From Paraktedonobacter sp034437695 (GTDB lineage: Bacteria > Chloroflexota > Ktedonobacteria > Ktedonobacterales > Ktedonobacteraceae), in NCBI GenBank assembly GCA_034437695.1, contig DAOTTJ010000284.1, positions 1-37,256 on the forward strand: a DNA stretch of 37,256 nt, read 5' to 3'. This document shows, piece after piece, positions 9,173 to 16,941 of this stretch. Position numbers and translations under genes: made by a program. Position 1 is the stretch's first letter, and each line of letters begins with the position of its first letter. The notes under the pieces are model-generated. The model saw only the letters and a list, made by a program, of their open reading frames with translations, ran no database searches and was not told the origin of the DNA.

Positions 9173-9399
9173 GCCAACTCCTTTTTATCCAGGTACATCC
9201 ATCACACAAACCTTGCCCCATCCGCTCAATCCATCTATATGCAAAGTATAGGTAGGAAAACTTTGTATGACATTCCCTCTCTCTTCCAGCCGCGAGCGTG
9301 GTTAGCAGAAGGCATAGTTCAGCCAAAAAAGAGAACTTATACCATTCAGTACAAGCTCTCTGGCGACTTGAAAAATGTCTTATACCGGTCTTCTGATTG

Positions 9400-9864
9400 T
9401 TAGTGTATAAAATGGCTGGGCCAGCCGTTGGCGACGGCGGATTCTGGGACAAACGGACGATTGACGCATGCGCTCTCCTCAGCTGTGGGTATAGTTGAGA
9501 GGTGTGCCAGGACTGTGCCGAGTAGATCCTGGGTGCGGAACGGCTTGACCAGGTAGCCGCGAGCGCCAGCCAGGCGGCATTTGACCTTATCGAGCACTCC
9601 GTCGCGTGAAGTGAGCATCACGATATGCATCTGGTCAAAGCGGCGGTGGCTTTTAAATAGCTTTAAGAGGTCGTACCCATCGATGCGTGGAAGATTGATA
9701 TCCAGAAAGAGGAGGTCGGGGATAGGTTCCTGCCCGCTCTGGAATGCTCGCAGAGCCTCATAACCATCGCGGAAGCTCACGCACTTGATTCCGGCCCGGC
9801 TCATGCTCGTCTCGACAATCTTTCGCACTACCATAGAATCGTCGATAATTGCCACACAACACAT
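9400..9864 (-). CDS. Single-domain response regulator (CheY-like)
   Basis: The 154-residue protein is a receiver domain with a short tail and no output domain. The acidic pair lies in AIIDDS (D8, D9), the phospho-acceptor is D55 in LLFLDINLP, the switch Thr is T85 and the conserved Lys is K107 in LVKPF. It probably relays phosphate to another protein. I choose the ATG at 9864 because GGAGAAGGG lies just upstream and the receiver fold begins at once; the frame runs on to 9957 without a ribosome binding site. No histidine kinase is present in the window, so its partner is unknown. Confidence 0.88.
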   Translation of the reverse strand: MCCVAIIDDSMVVRKIVETSMSRAGIKCVSFRDGYEALRAFQSGQEPIPDLLFLDINLPRIDGYDLLKLFKSHRRFDQMHIVMLTSRDGVLDKVKCRLAGARGYLVKPFRTQDLLGTVLAHLSTIPTAEESACVNRPFVPESAVANGWPSHFIH

Positions 9865-9957
9865 GTCGTGTGTCCCTTCTCCTGCCTGGTCCATCCACTG
9901 AGGGAGAGGCGGGGCAGATCGACTTACCGTGTGAACGGAAAGCCATCTGTGATGCAT

Positions 9958-10428
9958 GAATGCCTACAAGACCATCATCAAAGTGTTGCCAGCCCAGACT
10001 ACCGTATAAAAGTTGCATGGCGAGCGTCGGAGATGCACTCGCCACGCGTCAGGAGTTCGCTACCTCCAGGCCTACAAACTTGAGGAGAAAGGAGACGAGA
10101 ACCCGGTGGACTGACTGAGCGACTTACCTGCTGTAAGTATAGGTCAAAGTGGTTTCGCATATCTTCCTTCACTCTTCCGCTCCTCTTTGTGTCTTCGCCT
10201 CCCCTGACGCGTAAGTACTCACCTCTAATAAAACAGTAAAGAATCTCTTTTTGTGGTAAGCGAGGGAAAGATCGCTGTGTGTCAACTTTTAGCGTGTGCT
10301 CGCCTTTACGCGGATTGGGAGCGTAGACGAGCGGCTTCGCGTTTTTCATTCTCGTCAAACCCCGGAGCAAGGGGTCGGATGCCAGGGTTTTATGCAGGTC
10401 AGGAGGCCTCTATCGTACAAAATGAGAA
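9958..10428. other. Intergenic region, no convincing gene
   Basis: The stretch between the CheY-like gene and the MFS gene contains only short open frames on either strand, which lack ribosome binding sites and recognisable motifs. I see no repeat or RNA gene here apart from a weak 5-bp hairpin (ACCCC/GGGGT) near 10360. Confidence 0.5.
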
Positions 10429-10457
10429 TATACATTGGTGCAGACATGTAGTATGAT
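10429..10457 (+). promoter_or_regulatory. Candidate promoter of the MFS gene
   Basis: TATACA (-35, four of six consensus bases) and TATGAT (-10) are separated by exactly 17 nt, 70 nt before the preferred start. Confidence 0.4.
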
Positions 10458-10528
10458 GGGGCTACTACAACTGTTAGTAAAGGGCCTCTCACAAAGATAT
10501 GGAAACAACAAAAAAAGAGGACGAGCAA

Positions 10529-11917
10529 ATGTCTGAGGGATCAACGCCACCAGATATGAGCCAGCCTCCAGGTTCCTTTTGGGATGTACTCAAAAATCGC
10601 GCGTTTGTGTTGTTGTGGCTGGCACAACTTGTCTCGCAGATAGCTTTTAATGCAGCTAACTACGGAGTTATCACTACCGTTGCTACCGTCACCAAATCCA
10701 CCGTTATGGTCGGCCTCGCAATCATTTCTTTTACTCTTCCCGCCGTTCCTTTTAGCCTGCTTGCTGGTGTTTACGTCGACTATTTGAACAAACGTATGGT
10801 GATGTGGGTGAGCAATGCGTTGAGAGCAATAGTTTCATTTCTCATAGTTGTTGCACTGATCTGGAATCCTCACACCGTTGTTCCTATCTTTATCCTGACC
10901 TTCCTGGTTTCGATGATTACGCAGTTTTTTATGCCTGCTGAAGCGTCGTCTATCCCCTTGCTCGTGGGTAGACAAAACCTTGTGCCTGCCCTTTCGCTGT
11001 TTAACATCACGCTCAACGTTGCCCAGGCTGTGGGTTTTCTCCTGTTAGGACGTGTGGTCGAAAGTCTTTTTTCGCCTTTTACGCTGTCGCTGGGGTTTTT
11101 CAGTGCGACGGTTAACCAGCACGACATGCTTTTCGCCGTAATTGTGGTTAGCTATGTCGTGTGTACACTGTTCATCCTGGCTATTCCGTCGGCTAAATTG
11201 TCGCCGAATGTCAGTCGTGAGAAAAGGTTGCCGCGTTCGCCGGGGAAAGAGATGTGGGGGATTGTTCAGAGGGATATCGCGGGGAGTTGGCAGCTTATTC
11301 GTAAAAATCGACGGTTGATTCTCTCGTTGCTCCAGGTTTCGGTGATCAGTATTCTACTGCTCGTGATTGGTGAACTGGGGGGAGTATTTGTCCAGCGCAT
11401 TCTGCACCTGCCGGTTGACGATCTGACGCTCCTGTTTGCGCCAGCGGGTTTTGGGCTGGTGCTGGGAGGGATGGTGATGCCGTTGCTGACGCGTTACCTG
11501 GCTAAATCGTTTCTCATCACGCTGGGAATTCTCCTGACCGCTGCCAGTCTGATTTTCTTGCCGCTCAGCCAGTTCATTGCCGCCCAGGTCAGCTTCTTGC
11601 AGCCCTGGTCGTTGTTCACGGTGGGTGCGCTGGCGTTTGTGATTGGCATCTCGCTGGATATGGTCAATATCCCCGCTCAGACAGTCATGCAGGAGCAAGC
11701 GCCCGAAGAAGAACGTGCACGCGTGCTATCATTTCAGTTTATGCTCTACAACGCTGGGTCTATCCCGGTATTGCTCTTTGCGGGAGTGATCAGCGATACG
11801 CTGGGTATCGACACGGTCATGTACGGACTCGGTGTGGCGGTCCTGATCTTTCTCTGGTGGTCGTGGGTTTATACACGTCAGATACGCCACGAGGCTCGTG
11901 GAACGGGAATTGCTTGA
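10529..11917 (+). CDS. MFS transporter, exporter-like
   Basis: This is a polytopic membrane protein with about 12 hydrophobic segments and the major facilitator pattern. The first segment is preceded by NRAFVLLWLAQLVSQIA, and the loop between segments 2 and 3 reads GVYVDYLNKRMVM, a variant of the family A motif (GxLaDrxgrkxxl). The general look matches the MFS_3/EntS-like branch, which contains drug and siderophore exporters; the substrate cannot be inferred. The ATG at 10529 has GAGG 8 nt upstream, better than the upstream ATG at 10499. It stands alone between oppositely oriented or unrelated genes. Confidence 0.85.
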   Translation: MSEGSTPPDMSQPPGSFWDVLKNRAFVLLWLAQLVSQIAFNAANYGVITTVATVTKSTVMVGLAIISFTLPAVPFSLLAGVYVDYLNKRMVMWVSNALRAIVSFLIVVALIWNPHTVVPIFILTFLVSMITQFFMPAEASSIPLLVGRQNLVPALSLFNITLNVAQAVGFLLLGRVVESLFSPFTLSLGFFSATVNQHDMLFAVIVVSYVVCTLFILAIPSAKLSPNVSREKRLPRSPGKEMWGIVQRDIAGSWQLIRKNRRLILSLLQVSVISILLLVIGELGGVFVQRILHLPVDDLTLLFAPAGFGLVLGGMVMPLLTRYLAKSFLITLGILLTAASLIFLPLSQFIAAQVSFLQPWSLFTVGALAFVIGISLDMVNIPAQTVMQEQAPEEERARVLSFQFMLYNAGSIPVLLFAGVISDTLGIDTVMYGLGVAVLIFLWWSWVYTRQIRHEARGTGIA

Positions 11918-12094
11918 GGAGAGACCAGTTGCGCAGAAACTAGCAATCCGTGGGTGAAAAATTGTAGGATAGAGTCATAGAGGGAGATTTGCCTGGCTTT
12001 TCTGGCAGAAGAATTTTCCCATTGCTCTTGCGACAGCACTACAGAGAAGTGGTGTCTGTTGATGCGGATCTTTTTCATAGGAGACGATTAAAAT

Positions 12095-13288
12095 ATGACT
12101 TTGACCAAAGCAATGACCAGCGATCAATATACCCCTACGCGAGCCGATAAGTTCAGTTTCGGCCTCTGGACGGTGGCTAATCGTGGACGCGATCCCTTTG
12201 GGGATTTTGTGCGCCCGGAGTTAAAGCCTGTTCAGAGTGTGAAGAGACTTTCTGAATTGGGAGCATGGGGCATTAATCTGCACGACAACGATCTTGTGCC
12301 TTTTGGCGCGAGCGATGCGCAACGTGCTGAGATCGTGCGCGAGTTCAAGCAGGCGTTGAACGACTACGGTATGATTGTGCCGATGGCGACGACCAATCTT
12401 TTCACTCACCCGGTTTTCAAAGATGGGGCATTTACTTCGGTTGATCCGAGCGTGCGGGCCTTTGCGCTCCAGAAGACTATGAGGTCTATCGATCTGGGGG
12501 TTGAACTGGGTGCAGAGACGTACGTCTTCTGGGGTGGACGCGAAGGGGTTGACAGCGAGGCGAGCAAAGATCCTGTGGAAGCAGTCAAACGTATGCGCGA
12601 GGCGATCAACTTTCTGAGCAACTATGCGCTTGACAACGGGTATAAGCTGCGTTTTGCACTGGAACCCAAGCCTAACGAGCCGCGCTCCGATACGTATTTT
12701 CCCACTATCGGGCATATGTTGGCGTTTATCTATACACTCGATCATCCAGAGATGATTGGATTAAATCCTGAGGTTGCGCACGAGCATATGCTGGGTCTTA
12801 ACTTTGTCCACGGGGTAGCTCAGGCCTTAGAGGCCGGGAAACTCTTCCACATCGACCTCAACGACCAGAAGGGGCCGCGCTACGACCAGGATCTGCGTTT
12901 TGCCAGCGAAAATATTAAGAGCATGTTCTTTCTGGTCAAGCTGCTGGAGGATCAGGGCTATCAAGGTCCGCGCCACTTTGATGCGCATGCCTATCGCACC
13001 GAAGATGAGCAGGGCGTGTGGGACTTCGCGGCGGGCTGTATGCGTTCGTACAATATTCTCAGGGAGAAGGCCCGGCGCTTCCATGCCGATAGCGAGATTC
13101 AGGCGCTGCTCGCAGAGATTAACAGCGGAAATGTTGAGCACGCCGCCCTCTTCAGCGGTGGCTACAGCAAAGAAGCTGCGGCCACGCTCAAGGGGATCGA
13201 TTTTGCGCCCGCGCAGCTAGCTTTGCGTGGCTTCAAATACGAGAAGTTGGACCAACTGACCGTAGACCTGCTCCTCGGCGTGCGCTAG
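12095..13288 (+). CDS. xylA: Xylose isomerase
   Basis: It interconverts D-xylose and D-xylulose (also D-glucose and D-fructose) in the cytoplasm using two divalent metals. It is of the shorter class I type seen in Streptomyces and Thermus (397 aa against about 385-395). Catalytic and metal residues are all visible: H63 and D66 in LHDND, E190 and K192 in EPKPNEPR, E226 and H229 in NPEVAHEH, D254/D264/D266 in DLNDQKGPRYDQD, and D296 in FDAHAY. The ATG follows AGGAG by 11 nt. No xylulokinase or xylose transporter is adjacent, so regulation with a xylose operon is not evident. Its TAG stop lies inside the terminal inverted repeat of the element that follows. Confidence 0.96.
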   Translation: MTLTKAMTSDQYTPTRADKFSFGLWTVANRGRDPFGDFVRPELKPVQSVKRLSELGAWGINLHDNDLVPFGASDAQRAEIVREFKQALNDYGMIVPMATTNLFTHPVFKDGAFTSVDPSVRAFALQKTMRSIDLGVELGAETYVFWGGREGVDSEASKDPVEAVKRMREAINFLSNYALDNGYKLRFALEPKPNEPRSDTYFPTIGHMLAFIYTLDHPEMIGLNPEVAHEHMLGLNFVHGVAQALEAGKLFHIDLNDQKGPRYDQDLRFASENIKSMFFLVKLLEDQGYQGPRHFDAHAYRTEDEQGVWDFAAGCMRSYNILREKARRFHADSEIQALLAEINSGNVEHAALFSGGYSKEAAATLKGIDFAPAQLALRGFKYEKLDQLTVDLLLGVR

Positions 13289-13463
13289 ACATGAAGTGAA
13301 GCGGGAGTGCAGAGTGCGGCAGCCCTTTGCTAGCACCCTATCCCCTGGACAGGTAATCTGGGGTATCCCCAACAACCTTTTTCTTTTGTTATGCATGTTT
13401 TACCTCCGGCAAAACATGCATAACAGGAATACAGAGAGGCACTCTCTGCTACCTTCATGTCTA
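13286..13463 (-). repeat. Structured intergenic repeat, copy 2
   Basis: This is the inverted counterpart of copy 1 (31-203). It is bounded by an 11-bp perfect inverted repeat, TAGACATGAAG (13286-13296) and CTTCATGTCTA (13453-13463). The left arm contains the stop codon of xylA. The central hairpin has a 14-bp stem (GTTATGCATGTTTT and its complement) around the same 9-nt loop as copy 1. The stem is longer and differs in sequence on both sides, so pairing is kept. It fills the gap between convergent genes and could serve as their shared terminator. Confidence 0.85.
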
Positions 13464-13473
13464 TAGATGGGGA

Positions 13474-14592
13474 TCAGGGCAGGCGTTCAAGAATAAAGTC
13501 GACAAACTCGTGGATGTGAGCTTCGGCGGGGACATAGAGACCGCCGGAGGCAAAGGCACGCGAGGGCATCCCGGCCTGAGTCAGCTCGCAGACCTCCCAG
13601 TCCTGGCGATTGACCAGATCAAAAATCTCTACCGCGTCTGAGGGATCGAAATCGACTTTTGCTCTTTCATCGGCGTCAAAGAGCCAATCGCAAACGACCT
13701 GGCAACTGGTTGGTCCCGTGGGAGAGATGGTGTGCATGATCACATGGTCGGGAACGAAATTGAGGAGCACATTGGGCCACAGACTGATCCCGTAGTAGCT
13801 GCGCATCTCTGCGGCGGTCAGATGGGGCAGCGGTGGGCGACTGGCCCGGCCGCTCTGACTAAAGGCATCGACGCCTTCGGCCAGGCTGGCAGCTTCATCG
13901 CCTATATATGTTTGACCGGTTTTGAAGGCTGGTAAGAGGGCGCAAAATTCCGGGTGCATTGGTCCACAATGGTAGCATTCCAGAAAGTTCTCCATGACAA
14001 TCTTCCAGTTGGCGTGGACTGTATAGGCGAGCGATTTGCCGACGGTGAGTGCGCCCATGTGGTAGCGCTGGAAGGGTTCCAGGCTGCCAAAGCGTGCGAG
14101 CAGAGGGGATTGAATCTGCGCTTGAAGTTGACCAGGCTGTGCTGAGAGATTGAGCCAGATCAGCCCTTCCCAGGTTGCCAGCGCGACTGCTTGCAGTCCA
14201 TAGGTCGAGCGGTCAAACGTTTCGGTGTTGAGTATATTGGGCGCACCGAGCAGTGAGCCATCCAGCCCATAGGTCCAGGCGTGGTAGCGGCACTGAAAGG
14301 ACCCTTTGACCTGACCGCTGGTGGCGGTGCAGATCTGTGCGCCGCGGTGTCGACAGACATTGAGAAACGCGAGTAACTCGCCGTTCTGTCCACGGACGAC
14401 GATTACACTCTCTGCGCCAACAGTCACCAGCCGATACATACCCGCCTCGGGCAGATTTTCTGTCCGCCCCACGCAGACCCACATCGCAGAGAAGATATGC
14501 TCTAACTCTTGTTGATAGATGTCAGGATCGTAGTAGTAGCGGCCTGGAAGCGTTGAAAAGAAGGGATGCTGTGATCGAGCCACGATTGTCAT
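13474..14592 (-). CDS. Rieske non-heme iron oxygenase, choline/betaine/carnitine-type alpha subunit
   Basis: A Rieske [2Fe-2S] domain (C80-x-H82 and C101-x2-H104) is followed by a catalytic domain with mononuclear iron ligands H208 and H213 and probably D331. The bridging residue is E205 (ENFLECYHC), where ring-hydroxylating dioxygenases have aspartate. Glutamate there is known in the carnitine oxygenase CntA and relatives, which act on quaternary ammonium substrates. The C-terminal block with SRAF, GGLY and HIHEFVDF also fits that group. I therefore infer an N-demethylation or hydroxylation role on a trimethylammonium compound, with moderate confidence. The reductase partner is not in the window. 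The ATG has GAGG 9 nt upstream. Confidence 0.88.
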   Translation of the reverse strand: MTIVARSQHPFFSTLPGRYYYDPDIYQQELEHIFSAMWVCVGRTENLPEAGMYRLVTVGAESVIVVRGQNGELLAFLNVCRHRGAQICTATSGQVKGSFQCRYHAWTYGLDGSLLGAPNILNTETFDRSTYGLQAVALATWEGLIWLNLSAQPGQLQAQIQSPLLARFGSLEPFQRYHMGALTVGKSLAYTVHANWKIVMENFLECYHCGPMHPEFCALLPAFKTGQTYIGDEAASLAEGVDAFSQSGRASRPPLPHLTAAEMRSYYGISLWPNVLLNFVPDHVIMHTISPTGPTSCQVVCDWLFDADERAKVDFDPSDAVEIFDLVNRQDWEVCELTQAGMPSRAFASGGLYVPAEAHIHEFVDFILERLP

Positions 14593-14648
14593 GTAGAAGC
14601 ACCTCGTTTGTCAAAACCATGCAGGAGAGATTTCCTTACCTATAAGTA

Positions 14649-14677
14649 AGTATAAGAATTGCGACTTTCTTACACAA
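14649..14677 (-). promoter_or_regulatory. Promoter of the Rieske oxygenase gene
   Basis: Read on the minus strand, TTGTGT (-35) and TATACT (-10) are 17 nt apart. The predicted start of transcription is about 50 nt before the ATG. Confidence 0.55.
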
Positions 14678-14814
14678 GACAATCAGACCCGCATCTCAGA
14701 ATGTAACAAAACTGCTTTGCCCACTTGCCCGTCAGGAGAGGCGGGTACACGCTGCTCAAAGACTGTTGTTCTTAAAATCCCGCTTTTGCGCTCCCCTGGT
14801 CCACATCTCTGCGA

Positions 14815-15831
14815 TCAGACCATTGGCCACTTATAGCCGGCTGATTGGTAGATGGCCTCCATCGTTGCCAGATTTTCCAGAGTTTCGTCGAGACTCAAGC
14901 TTGGAGTCATCCCGGAGCGAATGCAGATGCCCATATGTTCGGCCTCCAGGCGATAGGCGTCGAAGGAAGTAATCTTCTGGTGGATGGTTTGTCCTTCCAG
15001 AGTGAGAACGACGCCGGTTTCGTGTATGCCGGTTGCGAAAGGGGTAGCGATGGTCAGGCGGCCCAGTTCGCCGACAACTTCGGCGAACTGATGGGGTGGT
15101 AAGGCGAAGCTACAGTCGACCAGGCCAAAGCAACCGTCGCCGAAGTCCAGCACGGCGGTTGTGGTCTGCTCAACTGCATCGGGCGAGGGTGTATAGGCGC
15201 GGGCGGCTACAGCCACGGGGGGGCGTCCATAGACTGCGCGGCAGAAATTGACCGGATAGCAGCCGATATCCATGAGTGAGCCGCCTGCTAGCTGTGGTTG
15301 CAGGCGAGTATCATTAGGGCGTGGTGGTGAGAAAATGTTAAATGAGAAAGAGGCGCGGACCAGCTTGATCTTGCCCAGGCGACCGGATTTGATCTGTTCG
15401 AGCGCCCAGATGGTCTGGGGATGAAAGCGGTACATAAACGCTTCCATCAGTAGTTTGCCTTGTTGGCGGGAGATTTCGATCATGCGTGCGCCCTCTTCGG
15501 CGGTCACGGCCAGGGGTTTCTCGCATAAGACGTGCTTGCCTGCCATGAGAGCTTTGATTGTCCATTCGGCGTGCAGGCCATTGGGGAGCGGATTATAGAT
15601 AACCTCGATAGTGGGGTCAGCGATCAGGCTCTCGTAGCTGTCGTAGAATCTCAGGCTGGTTTCTTGTGCAAGTAGCTCGCGGGCGTGCTGTACATGGCGG
15701 CTGGCCACGGCGACCAGGCTTTCGCTCGGACTCGCCAGCAAACCGGGGATGAAGCGTTTCACGGCGATATCTGCTACACTAAGCACTCCCCAGCGCACCG
15801 GCCGCATGCGTGAAATAATCTCATTCTGCAT
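14815..15831 (-). CDS. Gfo/Idh/MocA family NAD(P)-dependent oxidoreductase
   Basis: The N-terminal Rossmann domain starts with RWGVLSVADIAVKRF, a variant of the nucleotide-binding loop, and continues with IEVIYNPLPNGLHAEW. The catalytic lysine lies in VLCEKPLAVT. The second half holds the family's substrate domain with DIGCYPVNFCRAVYG. The enzyme probably oxidises or reduces a sugar, inositol or related hydroxyl group; the substrate is not determined. The ATG has AAGGA 8 nt upstream. It lies on the same strand as the Rieske gene but 222 nt upstream of it, and the Rieske gene has its own promoter-like sequence, so cotranscription is doubtful. Confidence 0.87.
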   Translation of the reverse strand: MQNEIISRMRPVRWGVLSVADIAVKRFIPGLLASPSESLVAVASRHVQHARELLAQETSLRFYDSYESLIADPTIEVIYNPLPNGLHAEWTIKALMAGKHVLCEKPLAVTAEEGARMIEISRQQGKLLMEAFMYRFHPQTIWALEQIKSGRLGKIKLVRASFSFNIFSPPRPNDTRLQPQLAGGSLMDIGCYPVNFCRAVYGRPPVAVAARAYTPSPDAVEQTTTAVLDFGDGCFGLVDCSFALPPHQFAEVVGELGRLTIATPFATGIHETGVVLTLEGQTIHQKITSFDAYRLEAEHMGICIRSGMTPSLSLDETLENLATMEAIYQSAGYKWPMV

Positions 15832-15983
15832 TCTTGTTATCCTTCTTTTTCTCTGCCACTCGACTGTATCCCGTTGAGCCTGAAGAAGGCGTGTAGTAGG
15901 GCGGGAGCTTGAGAGGTCTGGAGCACAGAAAAGGCGTGTCTATGTGGGCATTATACACTATAGTTGGGGGCCTTGCTAGCCAG

Positions 15984-16589
15984 TTAGAGCCAGCCCTTCT
16001 CGCGAGCGATGTGCGCGGCTTCGATGCGGTTATGAGCGCCGACCTTTTGCATTGCTATCGAGAGATAATTGCGTACAGTCCCTTCGGAGAGCGAGAGTGA
16101 GAGCGCGATCTCGGCGATACTCGCGCCGTGGCTAGCGGAAGCCAGGACCGTGCGTTCGCGCTCAGTAAGTGGATTATTGCCATCGCTGAGCGCGGCCATC
16201 GCCAGGATTGGATCTACGACCCGTTCGCCCGCGATCACGCGGCGAATAGCGGCTGCCAGTTGGGTTGCGGGCGAGTCTTTTAACAGGAAACCGACGCTGC
16301 CGCTGGCCATCGCCTGGCGCAGATAGCCGGGGCGACCAAAGGTAGTCAGAATGAGAATGCGGCACAGCGGCAGTTGAGCGTGGAGAGCCGCTGCCGCTGT
16401 GATCCCGTCGCCGCCGGGCATCTCGATATCCAGTAGCGCGACATCGGGTTTGCTGTCGAGTGCTGCGAGCACAACTTCGTCGCCGCGTCCAACCTCTGCG
16501 ACGATTTCAATATCGCCTTCTAAGGTAAGTAACGCCGCTAACGCGCCTCGTACCATTGCTTGATCTTCTGCGAGCAGGACACGAATCAT
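15984..16589 (-). CDS. NarL/LuxR-family response regulator
   Basis: A receiver domain (acidic residues E8 and D9, phospho-acceptor D54 in LLDIEMPGGDG, K104 in FLLKDS) is joined to a LuxR-type helix-turn-helix. The HTH runs from LTERERTVLA at 141 to IAREKGWL at the end, with the recognition helix around EGTVRNYLS. The 201-residue length and sequence style match DesR/LiaR-like regulators, which normally pair with a membrane histidine kinase of the HPK7 class; none is adjacent, so it is an orphan here. The ATG at 16589 has GGGAG 7 nt upstream, and the frame's extension to 16796 has no support. Confidence 0.92.
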   Translation of the reverse strand: MIRVLLAEDQAMVRGALAALLTLEGDIEIVAEVGRGDEVVLAALDSKPDVALLDIEMPGGDGITAAAALHAQLPLCRILILTTFGRPGYLRQAMASGSVGFLLKDSPATQLAAAIRRVIAGERVVDPILAMAALSDGNNPLTERERTVLASASHGASIAEIALSLSLSEGTVRNYLSIAMQKVGAHNRIEAAHIAREKGWL

Positions 16590-16836
16590 GCCGATCTCCC
16601 TCTTTGATTGTATGTATAGCCCTGGTGTAACTGCGCCATTCTCCCATTTTACACTACCACGCCAGGGGTAGTCTTGGCGGCGTGCTTGTTGTGCAACAAA
16701 AGCATACCGCATGTGTGAGTTTCTTGGAGTTCTAAGCGTAGAATGAAACAGAGGAGTATTCTGATGAAGCCTGGCATGCGGCGTGACATTTGGCATAAGG
16801 CCGACTTTTGTCGTTCAATAGTGGAGGACTGTATAG

Positions 16837-16864
16837 GGTCAGTTTGGGGTCAGATAGCGGTCAA
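16837..16864 (+). promoter_or_regulatory. Three direct repeats at 11-bp spacing upstream of the HTH-NB-ARC-TPR gene
   Basis: GGTCAG (16837), GGTCAG (16848) and GGTCAA (16859) recur at exactly 11 bp, so they lie on one face of the helix. A TATATT -10-like hexamer starts at 16878, 13 nt after the last repeat, and no -35 is recognisable. This is the layout of an activator-dependent promoter such as those of SARP regulators. The binding protein is unknown; the adjacent HTH protein itself is one candidate. Confidence 0.5.
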
Positions 16865-16941
16865 CTACCGGACAGAATATATTTAAAGAGTGGAAATTAG
16901 CAAAAAAGAATAGTTCCATTGTATGTAAAAGGGAAAGCAAA

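Noticed and set aside
9999..10370. Minus-strand frame of 123 codons upstream of the CheY-like gene
   Set aside because: Its sequence has no recognisable motif and no ribosome binding site; it appears to be chance in an intergenic region.
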